Below, piece after piece: positions 9,701-17,321 of a stretch of DNA of 64,000 nucleotides. The notes under the pieces are model-generated. The model saw nothing but the letters and a program-made list of their open reading frames with translations, ran no database searches and was not told the origin of the DNA. A program made the position numbers and the translations under genes. Source of the DNA: Streptomyces guryensis (GTDB lineage Bacteria > Actinomycetota > Actinomycetes > Streptomycetales > Streptomycetaceae); contig NZ_JAJSBI010000019.1 in NCBI RefSeq assembly GCF_021261325.1, positions 140,609-204,608 on the forward strand, written 5' to 3'. Numbering within the stretch: position 1 is the stretch's first letter; each line of letters starts with the position of its first letter.

Positions 9701-10650
9701 CGGGCGACCTGCTCCTTCGCCGTACGCGTGCGCTGCTCGTTCGTCGACTCGGCGCTGGCGAGGGCCTTCTCGGCGGCCGCCGTGGCCTCGGTGACCAGCT
9801 TGTCGGCCTCGGCCTGCGCCTTGCGCAGCGCCTCCTCGGCCTCCGCCATGCGCTGCTCGGCGGCCCGGCTCAGCTCCTGCGACTGGCGGCGGGCGGAGTC
9901 CGACTCCGTGGCCGTGGAGGAGCGCAGCTGCTCGGCGTGGTCGGTGGCCTCCTGGGCCTGGGTGGACGCGGCGTTCAGCAGCCGCTCGGCGTCCGCACGG
10001 GCCCGGCGCAGCAGCTGATCGGCCTCCGCGCGGGCCTCCTCGGCCTCGCTCTGCAGCCGCTGCCTGGCCTCGGTCGCGACCCGCTCGGCCTCCGCACGGG
10101 CGGCCGTCAGGGCCTGCTCGGCCTCGGCACGGGACTCGTCGAGCAGCCGGCGCGCCTGGGACTCCGTACGGGCGCGCAGTTGCTCCGCCCACGCCACGTT
10201 CTCGTTGACATGCGACTCGACGGTCTGCCGGCGCTCCGCTAGCTCCTGGTCCAGCTGCTGGCGGCGGGTGACCGCCTCCTGGTGCAGCTCGGCCTGCAGC
10301 CGGGCGGCCTGCTCCGCGTGCTCCTGGAGGATGCGCTGGGTCTGCGCCCGCGCCTGGCTCAGCTCGCGCTCGGCGTCCTGGCGCAGCTGGTCGGCCTGGA
10401 TCTGCGCGTTCCGCAGCAGCTGCTCGGCCTGGTAGCCGATGTCACCGCCGTCGAAGGAGGGCCGGGACATGATGGTGCGGCGCGCCTCGTGCAGCTTGGC
10501 GCGCAGCACCTCGACCTGGTAGCCGAGGTCCTCGGCGTGCTGGATCGCCTTTTCCCGCTCGGTCTTCAGCCGCTCCATCTCGGCCTCGAACCGAGAGAGG
10601 TGGTCGACGTCAGCCGCCGGCTCTCGCTCCTGGCGTTCGTAGCCCCGCAC
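6772..10650 (-). CDS. scy: Scy, giant coiled-coil polarity scaffold
   Basis: A protein of about 1290 residues, made almost entirely of long coiled coil with repeated AEAERLRSEA/EEADRVR-type units. Scy builds the tip-organising centre with DivIVA and FilP and sets where hyphae branch. The N-terminus (RGYERQEREPAADVDHLSRF, then LGYQVEVLRAKL) and a C-terminal VRRREDINAEISRVQDVLEAL segment flank the rods. GTG at 10650 is chosen because the conserved-looking sequence starts there; the open frame also allows a TTG at 10680. A plus-strand open frame of 1197 codons across this gene is an artefact of its codon bias. The 211-base upstream gap (10651-10861) shows no gene. Confidence 0.93.
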   Translation of the reverse strand: MRGYERQEREPAADVDHLSRFEAEMERLKTEREKAIQHAEDLGYQVEVLRAKLHEARRTIMSRPSFDGGDIGYQAEQLLRNAQIQADQLRQDAERELSQARAQTQRILQEHAEQAARLQAELHQEAVTRRQQLDQELAERRQTVESHVNENVAWAEQLRARTESQARRLLDESRAEAEQALTAARAEAERVATEARQRLQSEAEEARAEADQLLRRARADAERLLNAASTQAQEATDHAEQLRSSTATESDSARRQSQELSRAAEQRMAEAEEALRKAQAEADKLVTEATAAAEKALASAESTNEQRTRTAKEQVARLVEEATKEAEATKSDAEQVVSDARSEAERIVAEASEKARTITAEESATQLSKAAKTAEDVLNRAQEDAKNTTKAAAEEAERIRSEAEAEADRLRAEAHDISEQLKGAAKDDTKEYRAKTVELQEEARRLRGEAEQLRADAVAEGEKIRAEARKEAVQQIEEAAKTAEELLAKSRQDADELRQKATADSEKVRTEAIERATTLRRQAEETLQRTRQEAERHREEVVEQAEGIKAEAEEAARELRAETERAMEARRAEAAGELTRLQTEAEERLAAAEQALTDARDEASRIRREAAEESERLRAEAAERIRTLQAQAEAEADRLRDEAASDASASRAEGEAIAVRLRSEAAAEAERLRSEAQESADRVRTEALAAAERLGTEASETLAAAQEEANRRRREADETLGAARTEADQERERAREQSEELLASARNRVEEAQAEAVRLVEEADRRANEMVSGAEQHAQQVRDSVSGLHEQAQEEITGLRSAAEHAADRTRREAQEEADRVRSDAYAERERASEDAGRIRREANEETDAAKSLAERTVSEAIAESERLRSDAAEYAQRVRTEASDAIAEADQAAARTRADAREDANRIRSDAATQADALITEARSEAERLTTETVRDTDRLRTETVAEAERVRSEAVAKAEKLIADATGDAERLRAEAADTVGAAQQHAERTRSESERVRAEAAAEAERLVNAAREEAERTLDEARKDAGKRRQDVAEQVDTLITETTAEADKLLSEAQQQAHKTTADAEAQADTMVGAARKEADRLVSEATVEGNSRVEKARTDADELLVGARRDATQIRERAEELRERITGEIEALHERARRESAETMKSAGDRCDALIKAAEEQLAKAQAKAKELVSEANSEAGKVRIAAVKKAEGLLKEAEQKKSALVREAEELKAEAIREARRTVEEGKRELEILVRRREDINAEISRVQDVLEALESFEAPTAGKDGGVKAGATVGAPRSGKPSDS

Positions 10651-10861
10651 TGCGCGGTCCCATCCGTCCCCTGGTCGCAAGTCTGGCCAAACGAGCTCCG
10701 TCCATCCGCCGAACGGGGCCCCCGGGGAATGGTGTCAGATCATCGGCGGAGCATGGGCTGCTGCCCCGACGCTCGACCCCCGAAACACGGTCCCCGGCGT
10801 GCGGTCACCCCCCTGGAAAGCGGCGACCGCCCCCAACCCTACCGGCCCATATGTACGGGGG

Positions 10862-11302
10862 TCAGTGCTCAGGTGACTCAACAGGCGCGGAAGTGACCAG
10901 TTCTGTCAGAACGCCGTGGCAGTCCTTGGGGTGCAGGAACGTGATTCGTGACCCCATGGAGCCGCGCCGGGGCTCTTCGTACAGAACGCGTACGCCCTTT
11001 TCCTTGATGTCGGCCGCGTCGGCGTCCACGTCCGCCGTACCGAAAGCGATGTGGTGGACACCCTCGCCGTTCTTGTCGAGCCACTTGGCGACGGTCGAGT
11101 CCGGTCGCGTCGGCTCCAGAAGCTGCAGGTAGGAGGCACCGCCGTCGGACGTTTCGTTGATCTTGAGCATGGCCTCGCGGACGCCCTGCTCCTCGTTGAC
11201 CTCGGAGTGGAACACCTCGAAGCCGTATGTGGCCCGGTAGAACTCGACGGTCTTGTCGAGATCGAAACAGGCGATTCCGATGTGGTCGATTCGCGTCAGC
11301 AT
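10862..11302 (-). CDS. mce: methylmalonyl-CoA epimerase
   Basis: This 146-residue protein interconverts (2R)- and (2S)-methylmalonyl-CoA, linking propionyl-CoA and branched-chain catabolism to succinyl-CoA or polyketide building blocks. The vicinal-oxygen-chelate fold is seen as two repeats. Metal-site residues are in IDHIGIAC near the start, YLQLLEP in the middle and GVHHIAFGT in the second half, with a glutamate in GVLTELVT near the end. It is divergent from a thiolase and meaB, both acyl-CoA genes, which fits the role. Length matches the family. Confidence 0.93.
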   Translation of the reverse strand: MLTRIDHIGIACFDLDKTVEFYRATYGFEVFHSEVNEEQGVREAMLKINETSDGGASYLQLLEPTRPDSTVAKWLDKNGEGVHHIAFGTADVDADAADIKEKGVRVLYEEPRRGSMGSRITFLHPKDCHGVLTELVTSAPVESPEH

Positions 11303-11449
11303 GGTGTTAGTGCAGCGCTCCGGGGATGGTTACGCAACGTGCCAGCGATCACACCGACTGCCGGGTGACGGCACGGAGTGCCACTCAGTACATTCGAAGT
11401 AAACCCTCGTTCACTCCTCGGCAGTGCAGCCGGAAGGGGATCGCAGCTC

Positions 11450-12652
11450 ATGTCTGGATCTAACAGCACGACCTCGGTGATCGTCGCGGGGGCACGTACC
11501 CCCATGGGACGGCTGCTGGGCTCCCTCAAGTCCTTCTCCGGAGCCGACCTCGGCGGCTTCGCGATCAAGGCCGCCCTCGACCGTGCGGGGATCGGTGGCG
11601 ACCAGGTGCAGTACGTGATCATGGGTCAGGTGCTGCAGGCCGGGGCAGGGCAGATCCCGGCACGCCAGGCCGCCGTCAAGGCCGGCATCCCGATGAACGT
11701 CCCGGCGCTCACCGTCAACAAGGTGTGTCTGTCCGGCCTCGACGCCATCGCCCTCGCCGACCAGCTGATCCGCGCCGGCGAGTTCGACGTGATCGTCGCG
11801 GGCGGCCAGGAATCCATGACCAACGCGCCCCACCTGCTGCCGAAGTCCCGCGAGGGCTTCAAGTACGGCGCGATCGAGATGCTCGACGCCATGGCGTACG
11901 ACGGCCTGACCGACGCCTTCGAGAACATCGCCATGGGCGAGTCGACGGAGAAGCACAACACCCGCCTCGGCATCCGGCGCCCCGAGCAGGACGAGATCGC
12001 CGCCCAGTCCCACCAGCGCGCGGCCGCCGCCCAGAAGAACGGCCTCTTCGAGGCCGAGATCACCCCGGTCGAGATCCCGCAGCGCAAGGGCGACCCCGTC
12101 CTGTTCAGCAAGGACGAGGGCATCCGCGGCGACACGACCGCGGAGTCCCTGGGCAAGCTGCGCCCGGCGTTCACCCGGGACGGCACGATCACGGCCGGTT
12201 CCGCCTCGCAGATCTCGGACGGTGCGGCGGCCGTGGTCGTGATGAGCAAGGCCAAGGCGCAGGAGCTGGGCCTGGACTGGATCGCCGAGATCGGCGCCCA
12301 CGGCAACGTGGCGGGCCCCGACAACTCGCTCCAGTCGCAGCCGTCCAACGCGATCCTGCACGCCCTGAAGAAGGAGGGCCTGGACGTCGAGGACCTGGAC
12401 CTCATCGAGATCAACGAGGCCTTCGCCGCCGTGGCGGTGCAGTCAATGAAGGACCTCGGAGTTTCAGCGGAAAAGGTGAATGTCAACGGCGGCGCCATCG
12501 CCCTGGGCCACCCCATCGGCATGTCCGGCGCCCGGCTCGTCCTGCATCTGGCGCTGGAGCTCAAGCGCCGGGGCGGCGGCGTGGGTGCGGCCGCGCTGTG
12601 CGGTGGCGGCGGTCAGGGTGACGCACTGATCGTGCGGGTACCCAAGGCCTGA
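11450..12652 (+). CDS. acetyl-CoA C-acetyltransferase (thiolase)
   Basis: This 400-residue thiolase joins or splits acetoacetyl-CoA. The catalytic cysteine is in NKVCLSGLDAIALA (about residue 89). The C-terminal catalytic His and Cys lie in GGAIALGHPIGMSGAR and ALCGGGGQGDA. The ATG at 11450 is preceded by AAGGGGA at good spacing; the open frame extends 72 bases upstream, but that part does not look like thiolase. It is followed 44 bases later by meaB in the same direction and divergent from the epimerase gene. Acetoacetyl-CoA made here can feed the ethylmalonyl-CoA route; that link is inference. Confidence 0.92.
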   Translation: MSGSNSTTSVIVAGARTPMGRLLGSLKSFSGADLGGFAIKAALDRAGIGGDQVQYVIMGQVLQAGAGQIPARQAAVKAGIPMNVPALTVNKVCLSGLDAIALADQLIRAGEFDVIVAGGQESMTNAPHLLPKSREGFKYGAIEMLDAMAYDGLTDAFENIAMGESTEKHNTRLGIRRPEQDEIAAQSHQRAAAAQKNGLFEAEITPVEIPQRKGDPVLFSKDEGIRGDTTAESLGKLRPAFTRDGTITAGSASQISDGAAAVVVMSKAKAQELGLDWIAEIGAHGNVAGPDNSLQSQPSNAILHALKKEGLDVEDLDLIEINEAFAAVAVQSMKDLGVSAEKVNVNGGAIALGHPIGMSGARLVLHLALELKRRGGGVGAAALCGGGGQGDALIVRVPKA

Positions 12653-12696
12653 ACCCTTTCTCCACGTACCTCTGTACTTCTCTGAACGGAGCTGTG

Positions 12697-13653
12697 ATGC
12701 AGGACGTCTCCACACTCGTCGCCCAGGCGAGGGAAGGCCGGCCGCGGGCCGTGGCCCGGCTGATCTCCCTGGTGGAGGGGGCGTCCCCGCAGCTCAGGGA
12801 GGTCATGGAGACACTCGCTCCGCTGACGGGCAACGCCTATGTGGTCGGTCTGACCGGCTCGCCGGGCGTCGGCAAGTCGACCTCCACGTCCGCGCTCGTC
12901 ACGGCGTACCGCAAGCAGGGCAGGCGGGTCGGCGTCCTGGCCGTCGACCCGTCGTCCCCGTTCTCCGGCGGAGCGTTGCTCGGCGACCGCGTGCGGATGT
13001 CGGAGCACGCCTCGGACCCCGGCGTGTACATCCGCTCGATGGCGACCCGCGGCCACCTGGGCGGCCTCGCGTGGGCCGCCCCGCAGGCGATCCGGGTGCT
13101 GGACGCGGCGGGCTGCGACGTGATCCTCGTGGAGACGGTAGGTGTCGGCCAGTCGGAGGTGGAGATCGCCTCCCAGGCGGACACGTCCGTGGTGCTGCTG
13201 GCCCCCGGGATGGGCGACGGCATCCAGGCGGCGAAGGCCGGAATCCTGGAGATCGGTGACGTCTACGTCGTCAACAAGGCCGACCGCGACGGCGCCGACG
13301 CCACCGCCCGCGAGCTCAACCACATGCTGGGCCTGGGCGAGTCCCGCGGTCCGGGCGACTGGCGCCCGCCGATCGTCAAGACGGTCGCCGCGCGCGCCGA
13401 GGGCGTCGACGAGGTCGTGGAGGCCCTGGAGAAGCACCGGGCCTGGATGGAGGAGCGGGGCGTGCTGGCGGAACGCCGCCTGGCCCGCGCCTCCCGCGAG
13501 GTCGAGACCATCGCCGTGACGGCCCTGCGCGAACGCATCGGCGACCTGCACGGCGACCGCCGCCTGAGCGCCCTGGCGGAACGGATCGTGAGCGGGGACC
13601 TGGACCCGTACCGTGCCGCCGACGAACTGGTGGCGGGACTCACGCAGGGCTGA
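12697..13653 (+). CDS. meaB: MeaB-type GTPase chaperone of a B12-dependent acyl-CoA mutase
   Basis: This 318-residue G3E-family GTPase protects and reloads adenosylcobalamin-dependent mutases such as methylmalonyl-CoA or isobutyryl-CoA mutase. It has P-loop GLTGSPGVGKST, switch motif VETVGVGQSEVE, and NKAD for guanine recognition. A C-terminal dimerisation arm follows. The ATG at 12697 is taken because ACGGAG sits five to six bases before it; the GTG three bases earlier would be too close. An IcmA-type mutase is encoded at 29467-31167. The stop is only 30 bases from the 3' end of the inserted tnpB. Confidence 0.92.
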   Translation: MQDVSTLVAQAREGRPRAVARLISLVEGASPQLREVMETLAPLTGNAYVVGLTGSPGVGKSTSTSALVTAYRKQGRRVGVLAVDPSSPFSGGALLGDRVRMSEHASDPGVYIRSMATRGHLGGLAWAAPQAIRVLDAAGCDVILVETVGVGQSEVEIASQADTSVVLLAPGMGDGIQAAKAGILEIGDVYVVNKADRDGADATARELNHMLGLGESRGPGDWRPPIVKTVAARAEGVDEVVEALEKHRAWMEERGVLAERRLARASREVETIAVTALRERIGDLHGDRRLSALAERIVSGDLDPYRAADELVAGLTQG

Positions 13654-13683
13654 GGCGCCCGTTGATCCGCATGTACCTGCTTC

Positions 13684-15093
13684 CTATTCGTTGAGCGTTG
13701 TTGCTCGAATCGGATGTTTCGCTCTCCGCCTTGTGGGGCTGGAGTCCTGGACCGGCAGTCTGGTCCGGTGGCGATCGTCCCGTTCCTGGATGAGCTGTTT
13801 GACCCGCGTGTGCGGGGTGAACAGGGAGATGCCGGGGTCCCCGTCTCGCTCTAGGACGTTGATCGCTCCCGCGTGGTCTGCTTGCCACACCGCCCCGCAC
13901 TGGGTGCAGTCAAGCCGGTCCCCTTGGCGCTTGCCGAGGGTTCGGCAGCAGGGGACGACTTGTGAGGTGTAGGCCGCGTTGACCAGCGTCAGCGCAGAAC
14001 CTCTGCGCTCCGACACGTTCGCCAGTGCCTCGGCTGTGACGCCCTTGGGCCACATCGCGAGGCGGCGGTTGGTGTTCTTGCCCAGCTTCTTGCGCGAGGT
14101 GAAAGGCCGGGTGAGGTCTTCGGCGACGACTTGCTTCGCCTTGTCCACGACGGCGTGGACAGCGGTGAAGGTGACGGTTCGTACCTTCGCCTCGAAAACC
14201 CGACGGCGTCGGCTGCGTTTGGAGGTTCCGAGGTTGTTGCGGATCATCCGGTCGGCCTTTGCCTGGTTGCCGGACTTCCCGGCCTTTTCGGCAACGGCGC
14301 GGATCTTCGCCCGCCGGGCGTCCTTGACCTTCAGGAAGTCTGATTCGGCGCGGAGGAGCTCGCCCAGTTCCTCGCCGTGGTGGTGGCCGTCGGAGTCGGT
14401 GAGGACTTCGGTGTATCCCTTGTCCACGCCGACCCTGCCCGTTCCGCAGGGCCGCTGCGAGGACTTCAGGACGGAGGCGTCGATGGCGTAGTGCACCTCG
14501 ACGAGCCCGTTCCGCAGGATCAGCCGTAGCGTTCCCGCAGGGGCGATTGTGGTGTTCAGCGGAATGGCGATCATCTTCCGGCGGACCATGGACGGTACGG
14601 CCAGCCACATGTTCCCGTTCTCGCCGAGGCGGTAGGTCCGGTACTGGTCGCAGCGCACCACGATCTGATTGACCGTGCGGTTGCGGCCCCGGCGCCACTG
14701 TCTGCGCATCATCCGGGACAGGTACGGGTCATCTGCCCACTGGTCACGCTTGAGTGCGGTGAACAGCCGCTTCTGCTCCGTCTTGTCGGTGATGCTGCGA
14801 CTGATCGCCCGGCGGACTGGGACCTTGGCCGCTTCACGGGCGGCCTTGATGTCTCCGACCGCATCCCGCACGGTCTCTTTCCAGGCATTGGCCAGCACTC
14901 CGAACGTATCGGCGGTGCCATCCGCCATCCACTGGTCGCGGATCGTACGGTCACTGACACCGACTCCGGCCAGTGAGCCGTAGCGGCGCCACACCAGCGA
15001 CCGCACCTGTCCCAGACGCCGGGCCTGCTCATCCAACTGCCCGTACTTCCCGGCATTGAGATGATGCGAGTAGGCGATGCGCGTGACCTTCAC
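13684..15093 (-). CDS. tnpB: TnpB-family RNA-guided nuclease of an IS605-type element
   Basis: This protein of about 469 residues carries the complete split RuvC nuclease: Asp224 in GVDKGYTEV, Glu325 in VVAEDL and Asp406 in WQADHAGAINVL. A zinc ribbon sits between the last two (Cys382, Cys383, Cys396, Cys399). TnpB proteins cut DNA under guidance of an omega RNA made from the element's right end. The GTG start at 15093 overlaps a TGA of an upstream fragment as GTGA; no tnpA is present. Because the stop lies 30 bases from meaB, the omega RNA scaffold must mostly overlap the tnpB 3' end. The nuclease looks intact; mobility is doubtful without a transposase in cis. Confidence 0.85.
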   Translation of the reverse strand: MKVTRIAYSHHLNAGKYGQLDEQARRLGQVRSLVWRRYGSLAGVGVSDRTIRDQWMADGTADTFGVLANAWKETVRDAVGDIKAAREAAKVPVRRAISRSITDKTEQKRLFTALKRDQWADDPYLSRMMRRQWRRGRNRTVNQIVVRCDQYRTYRLGENGNMWLAVPSMVRRKMIAIPLNTTIAPAGTLRLILRNGLVEVHYAIDASVLKSSQRPCGTGRVGVDKGYTEVLTDSDGHHHGEELGELLRAESDFLKVKDARRAKIRAVAEKAGKSGNQAKADRMIRNNLGTSKRSRRRRVFEAKVRTVTFTAVHAVVDKAKQVVAEDLTRPFTSRKKLGKNTNRRLAMWPKGVTAEALANVSERRGSALTLVNAAYTSQVVPCCRTLGKRQGDRLDCTQCGAVWQADHAGAINVLERDGDPGISLFTPHTRVKQLIQERDDRHRTRLPVQDSSPTRRRAKHPIRATTLNE

Positions 15094-15302
15094 CGGCCAC
15101 CGCCGGTCAGTTCCTTCTTCTGCTGGTACGGGCCTTCCGCGAGCCGGGTCTTCGGGCTGCCGAGCTGTTTGTTTGATGCCTTGCGCGGCGTCCGCATCGC
15201 CAGAGCATCGTCCCAGACCACACGTCGGCACCCGAACACCCTGGCTGCACAGATGAGCTGACTGGACGTCAGGTAGACGCGGCACTGATAACGAAGCTGC
15301 AC
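15090..15302 (-). pseudogene. N-terminal fragment of a second, canonical TnpB/OrfB
   Basis: In a different frame from the main tnpB, the minus strand encodes QLRYQCRVYLTSSQLICAAR, then VFGCRRVVWDDAL. This resembles the usual OrfB start (RLYPT...LARTFGCARVVFNDA). It stops at TGA 15092-15090, exactly overlapping the GTG of the next open frame. About 70 residues remain of a protein normally of 380-450. Either a second element replaced the rest, or the two parts are now coupled. A GTG at 15302 could start it, but the frame is open further upstream. Confidence 0.6.
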
Positions 15303-15382
15303 GCAGATCACCGTAGGAGCCGGGCACCGCAACCTCGCGTAAAAGACACAATCAACTGGAAGTGTGCGCGACGCGGGCAAGT

Positions 15383-15420
15383 ACGTTCGAACCGTTGCGA
15401 TCACGTGACGGTTCGAACGT
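15383..15420. repeat. 13-base inverted repeat at the left end of the tnpB element
   Basis: ACGTTCGAACCGT at 15383-15395 is the exact reverse complement of ACGGTTCGAACGT at 15408-15420, with 12 bases between. It lies between the TnpB fragment and the kinase remnant, where the element's left end is expected. It could be a subterminal hairpin used by a TnpA transposase or an operator. No function is shown by sequence alone. Confidence 0.6.
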
Positions 15421-15477
15421 TCGCCTGCTGACGCTTTCCTCTTCAGACTTGAGCGCTCCTTTTGTCTCCCAACGTAC

Positions 15478-15955
15478 GCACGACTGCAGCGCCTCGTCGC
15501 CGACAAGCTGCTGGCCAGGCTGGACCCGCGGGTCAAGTTGGCCGCGCTGGCTCGGGAGGAGGCGATTCAGGGGGGCGGGGTGGCCGGAGTGGTGGAAGTG
15601 GCCGGATCGCGGGGGCAGTTGGAGCGAGTGCTCGCCAATCTCCTCGACACCGCACAGCGGCACGCCCGGTCAGTGGTCACCGTGTCCATACGGAGCGGCG
15701 GGGAGCACGCCGTACTGGCCGTCGCCGACGACGGGGGCGGCGTGCCCGAGGGCGACCGCGAGCGGGTCTTCGAGCGGTTCGTACGGCTCGACGACGCCCG
15801 CAGCCGCGACGACGGCGGCGCCGGGCTCGCCATCGCCTGCGACGTCGCCGTACGGCACGGCGGAACGCCGTCCGCGACGCGCCGGCAGGCGGGCCCCGTT
15901 CGGACTCCGCCTGCCGCTCGCGCCCTGGAAGCGCCAGGGGGGCCAGAGGTGCTAG
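15478..15955 (+). pseudogene. C-terminal remnant of a sensor histidine kinase
   Basis: From 15481 the plus strand reads RLQRLVADKLLARLD, ALAREEA, then NLLDTAQRHA (decayed N box), VADDGGGVPEGDRERVFERF (G1) and GGAGLAIA (G2 region). The sensor and phospho-accepting parts are missing. Near 15880 the frame breaks twice: VRDAPAGG continues in one frame and FGLRLPLAPW in another, ending at TAG 15955. It abuts the tnpB element, so a transposition-linked deletion probably removed the rest and any partner response regulator. The stop overlaps the absC stop by four bases, convergently. Confidence 0.85.
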
Positions 15956-16428
15956 GGGCGTCCCCGCTGCCCGCGCAGGTGCTCCGCGATGGGCTTCAGG
16001 GCCTTGTCGAGTTCCGCCATGGCCTCCGGGGACAGCAGGTCGATGAAGTGCCTGCGCACGGACGCCACATGGTGCGGGGCGACCTTCTGCATCGTCTCCA
16101 TGCCGTGCTCCGTGAGGACCGCGTAGAGCCCTCGGCGGTCGGACTCGCAGTTCTCACGGCGGACCAGGTTCGCGTTCTCCATCCGCGTGATCTGGTGGGA
16201 GAGGCGGCTCTTGGACTGGAGGGTGGCGGACGCGAGGTCGCTCATCCGCATCCGTACGTCCTCCGACTCGGAGAGGTTCACCAGGATCTCGTAGTCGTTC
16301 ATAGTCAGGCCGAACGGCTGCAGGTCCCTCTCAAGCTGGTACGTCAACAGCCTGTTGACCTCCAGGTGGGTGCGCCAGGCGCACTGCTCCGCATCGGTCA
16401 GCCAGCGCGTGGCCGTCTCGGTCTCCAT
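15952..16428 (-). CDS. absC: AbsC-like MarR-family regulator
   Basis: This 158-residue winged-helix repressor has a dimerisation helix at both ends and the DNA-binding region LASATLQSKSRLSHQITRMEN, followed by the wing NCESDRRGLYAVLTEHG. Length and sequence fit S. coelicolor AbsC, a zinc-responsive regulator needed for antibiotic production under some conditions. The name rests on my memory of that protein and its position. The upstream gap to 16523 is AT-richer (TAAAATGTTGAAAGG), as expected for a MarR operator and promoter. The start is ATG 16428. Confidence 0.8.
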   Translation of the reverse strand: METETATRWLTDAEQCAWRTHLEVNRLLTYQLERDLQPFGLTMNDYEILVNLSESEDVRMRMSDLASATLQSKSRLSHQITRMENANLVRRENCESDRRGLYAVLTEHGMETMQKVAPHHVASVRRHFIDLLSPEAMAELDKALKPIAEHLRGQRGRP

Positions 16429-16523
16429 GAATCAAGTCTACCTAAAATGTTGAAAGGCGAACTAGTGAGGGTGGCGTGGTGTCGGCGTGCACACGTTCGA
16501 CGTCACACTCCGCAGACTACCGC

Positions 16524-17321
16524 TCACAGCCCGAAGCGACGCTGGAGGTCTCCCAGCTGTCCGGGAAGGCGCGGTGAGCCGGCTTGCTGTGAAGGCCCTG
16601 TGTGTGCCCCGCCGCCGGGTACCCCGGGCTCCGGCGGAACCGCCCCCGTGGCCTGCTCGGCCATGAGGGTTTCCGAGGACTGCAGCAGGACCGTGCCGGC
16701 CCCTACGAACTCGAACTGATGCTCCTCCCCGGAGGCCCCGCCGAGGCCCGTCATCGCACGTAGACCGCCCATGACGCCCGTCAGGTAGCCGTGGTCGTAG
16801 TGGTGGCACGGCGACGGGCAGTCGGCCCAGCCGACGAGCGCCTGCGGGTCCACCCGGATCGGGGGCTCCATGAACACCACCGGACCGTTAGATGCGGCTA
16901 CGAACTTTCCGGTTCCGATCAGTGTCAGAAAACCAGGCACGATCGATTGCTTGAGCGCGAGACTTGGCTGAAAAGCGAGCAGATTGCCGGAGCGAATGGT
17001 CAGGTTGCCGTCTTCGAGGTCGTACGAGTTCACGTCGAAGGCCCGGTCGGCGAGGAGCATCTTGCCCGAGCCCTCCGCCACGACCCAGTCGCTCGCGTGC
17101 AGTGGCGAATGAAAGGACGTACGGACAAGGCGGTCGAGCCGGCCGTGGCCGATGCCGTTGAACTCCATCGAGCCGTAGTAGGCGATCATCTTCCCCTTCT
17201 GCAGGAACCACTGGCTCCCCTTGAGCTCCACGCAGAAGGTGTACTTGTTGACGTTGTCGTCGACCGGCAGCGTCATCGGGTCGAAGACCGTCGGGCCGCC
17301 CGGAGTCCCGTACCCGCTCAC
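16524..17321 (-). CDS. AIM24-family beta-rich protein, third of three
   Basis: A 265-residue protein built of Gly-rich beta repeats typical of the AIM24/TIGR00266 family (FVELKGSQWFLQKGKMIAYY-like N-terminus, GSGKMLLADRAFDVNSYDLE, GNLLAFQPSLALKQS). A distinct insert, CPSPCHHYDHGYLTGVMGG, carries Cys and His residues. A Pro/Gly-rich tail of about 40 residues ends the protein. Its ATG overlaps the previous gene's TGA by four bases. Function of the family in bacteria is not established. All three copies are probably one operon starting near 18602. Confidence 0.85.
   Translation of the reverse strand: MSGYGTPGGPTVFDPMTLPVDDNVNKYTFCVELKGSQWFLQKGKMIAYYGSMEFNGIGHGRLDRLVRTSFHSPLHASDWVVAEGSGKMLLADRAFDVNSYDLEDGNLTIRSGNLLAFQPSLALKQSIVPGFLTLIGTGKFVAASNGPVVFMEPPIRVDPQALVGWADCPSPCHHYDHGYLTGVMGGLRAMTGLGGASGEEHQFEFVGAGTVLLQSSETLMAEQATGAVPPEPGVPGGGAHTGPSQQAGSPRLPGQLGDLQRRFGL

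Noticed and set aside
6649..10242. 1197-codon open frame on the plus strand
   Set aside because: It is antisense to scy and made of Leu/Gly/Arg repeats, a mirror of the Ala/Glu/Arg coiled coil.
13684..15351. Taking the whole open frame from 15351 as one TnpB
   Set aside because: Residues upstream of 15093 in that frame look like a shadow; OrfB-like sequence lies in another frame there.
15538..16719. 393-codon plus-strand frame as an intact kinase
   Set aside because: Only its first part is kinase-like; the rest is antisense to absC.
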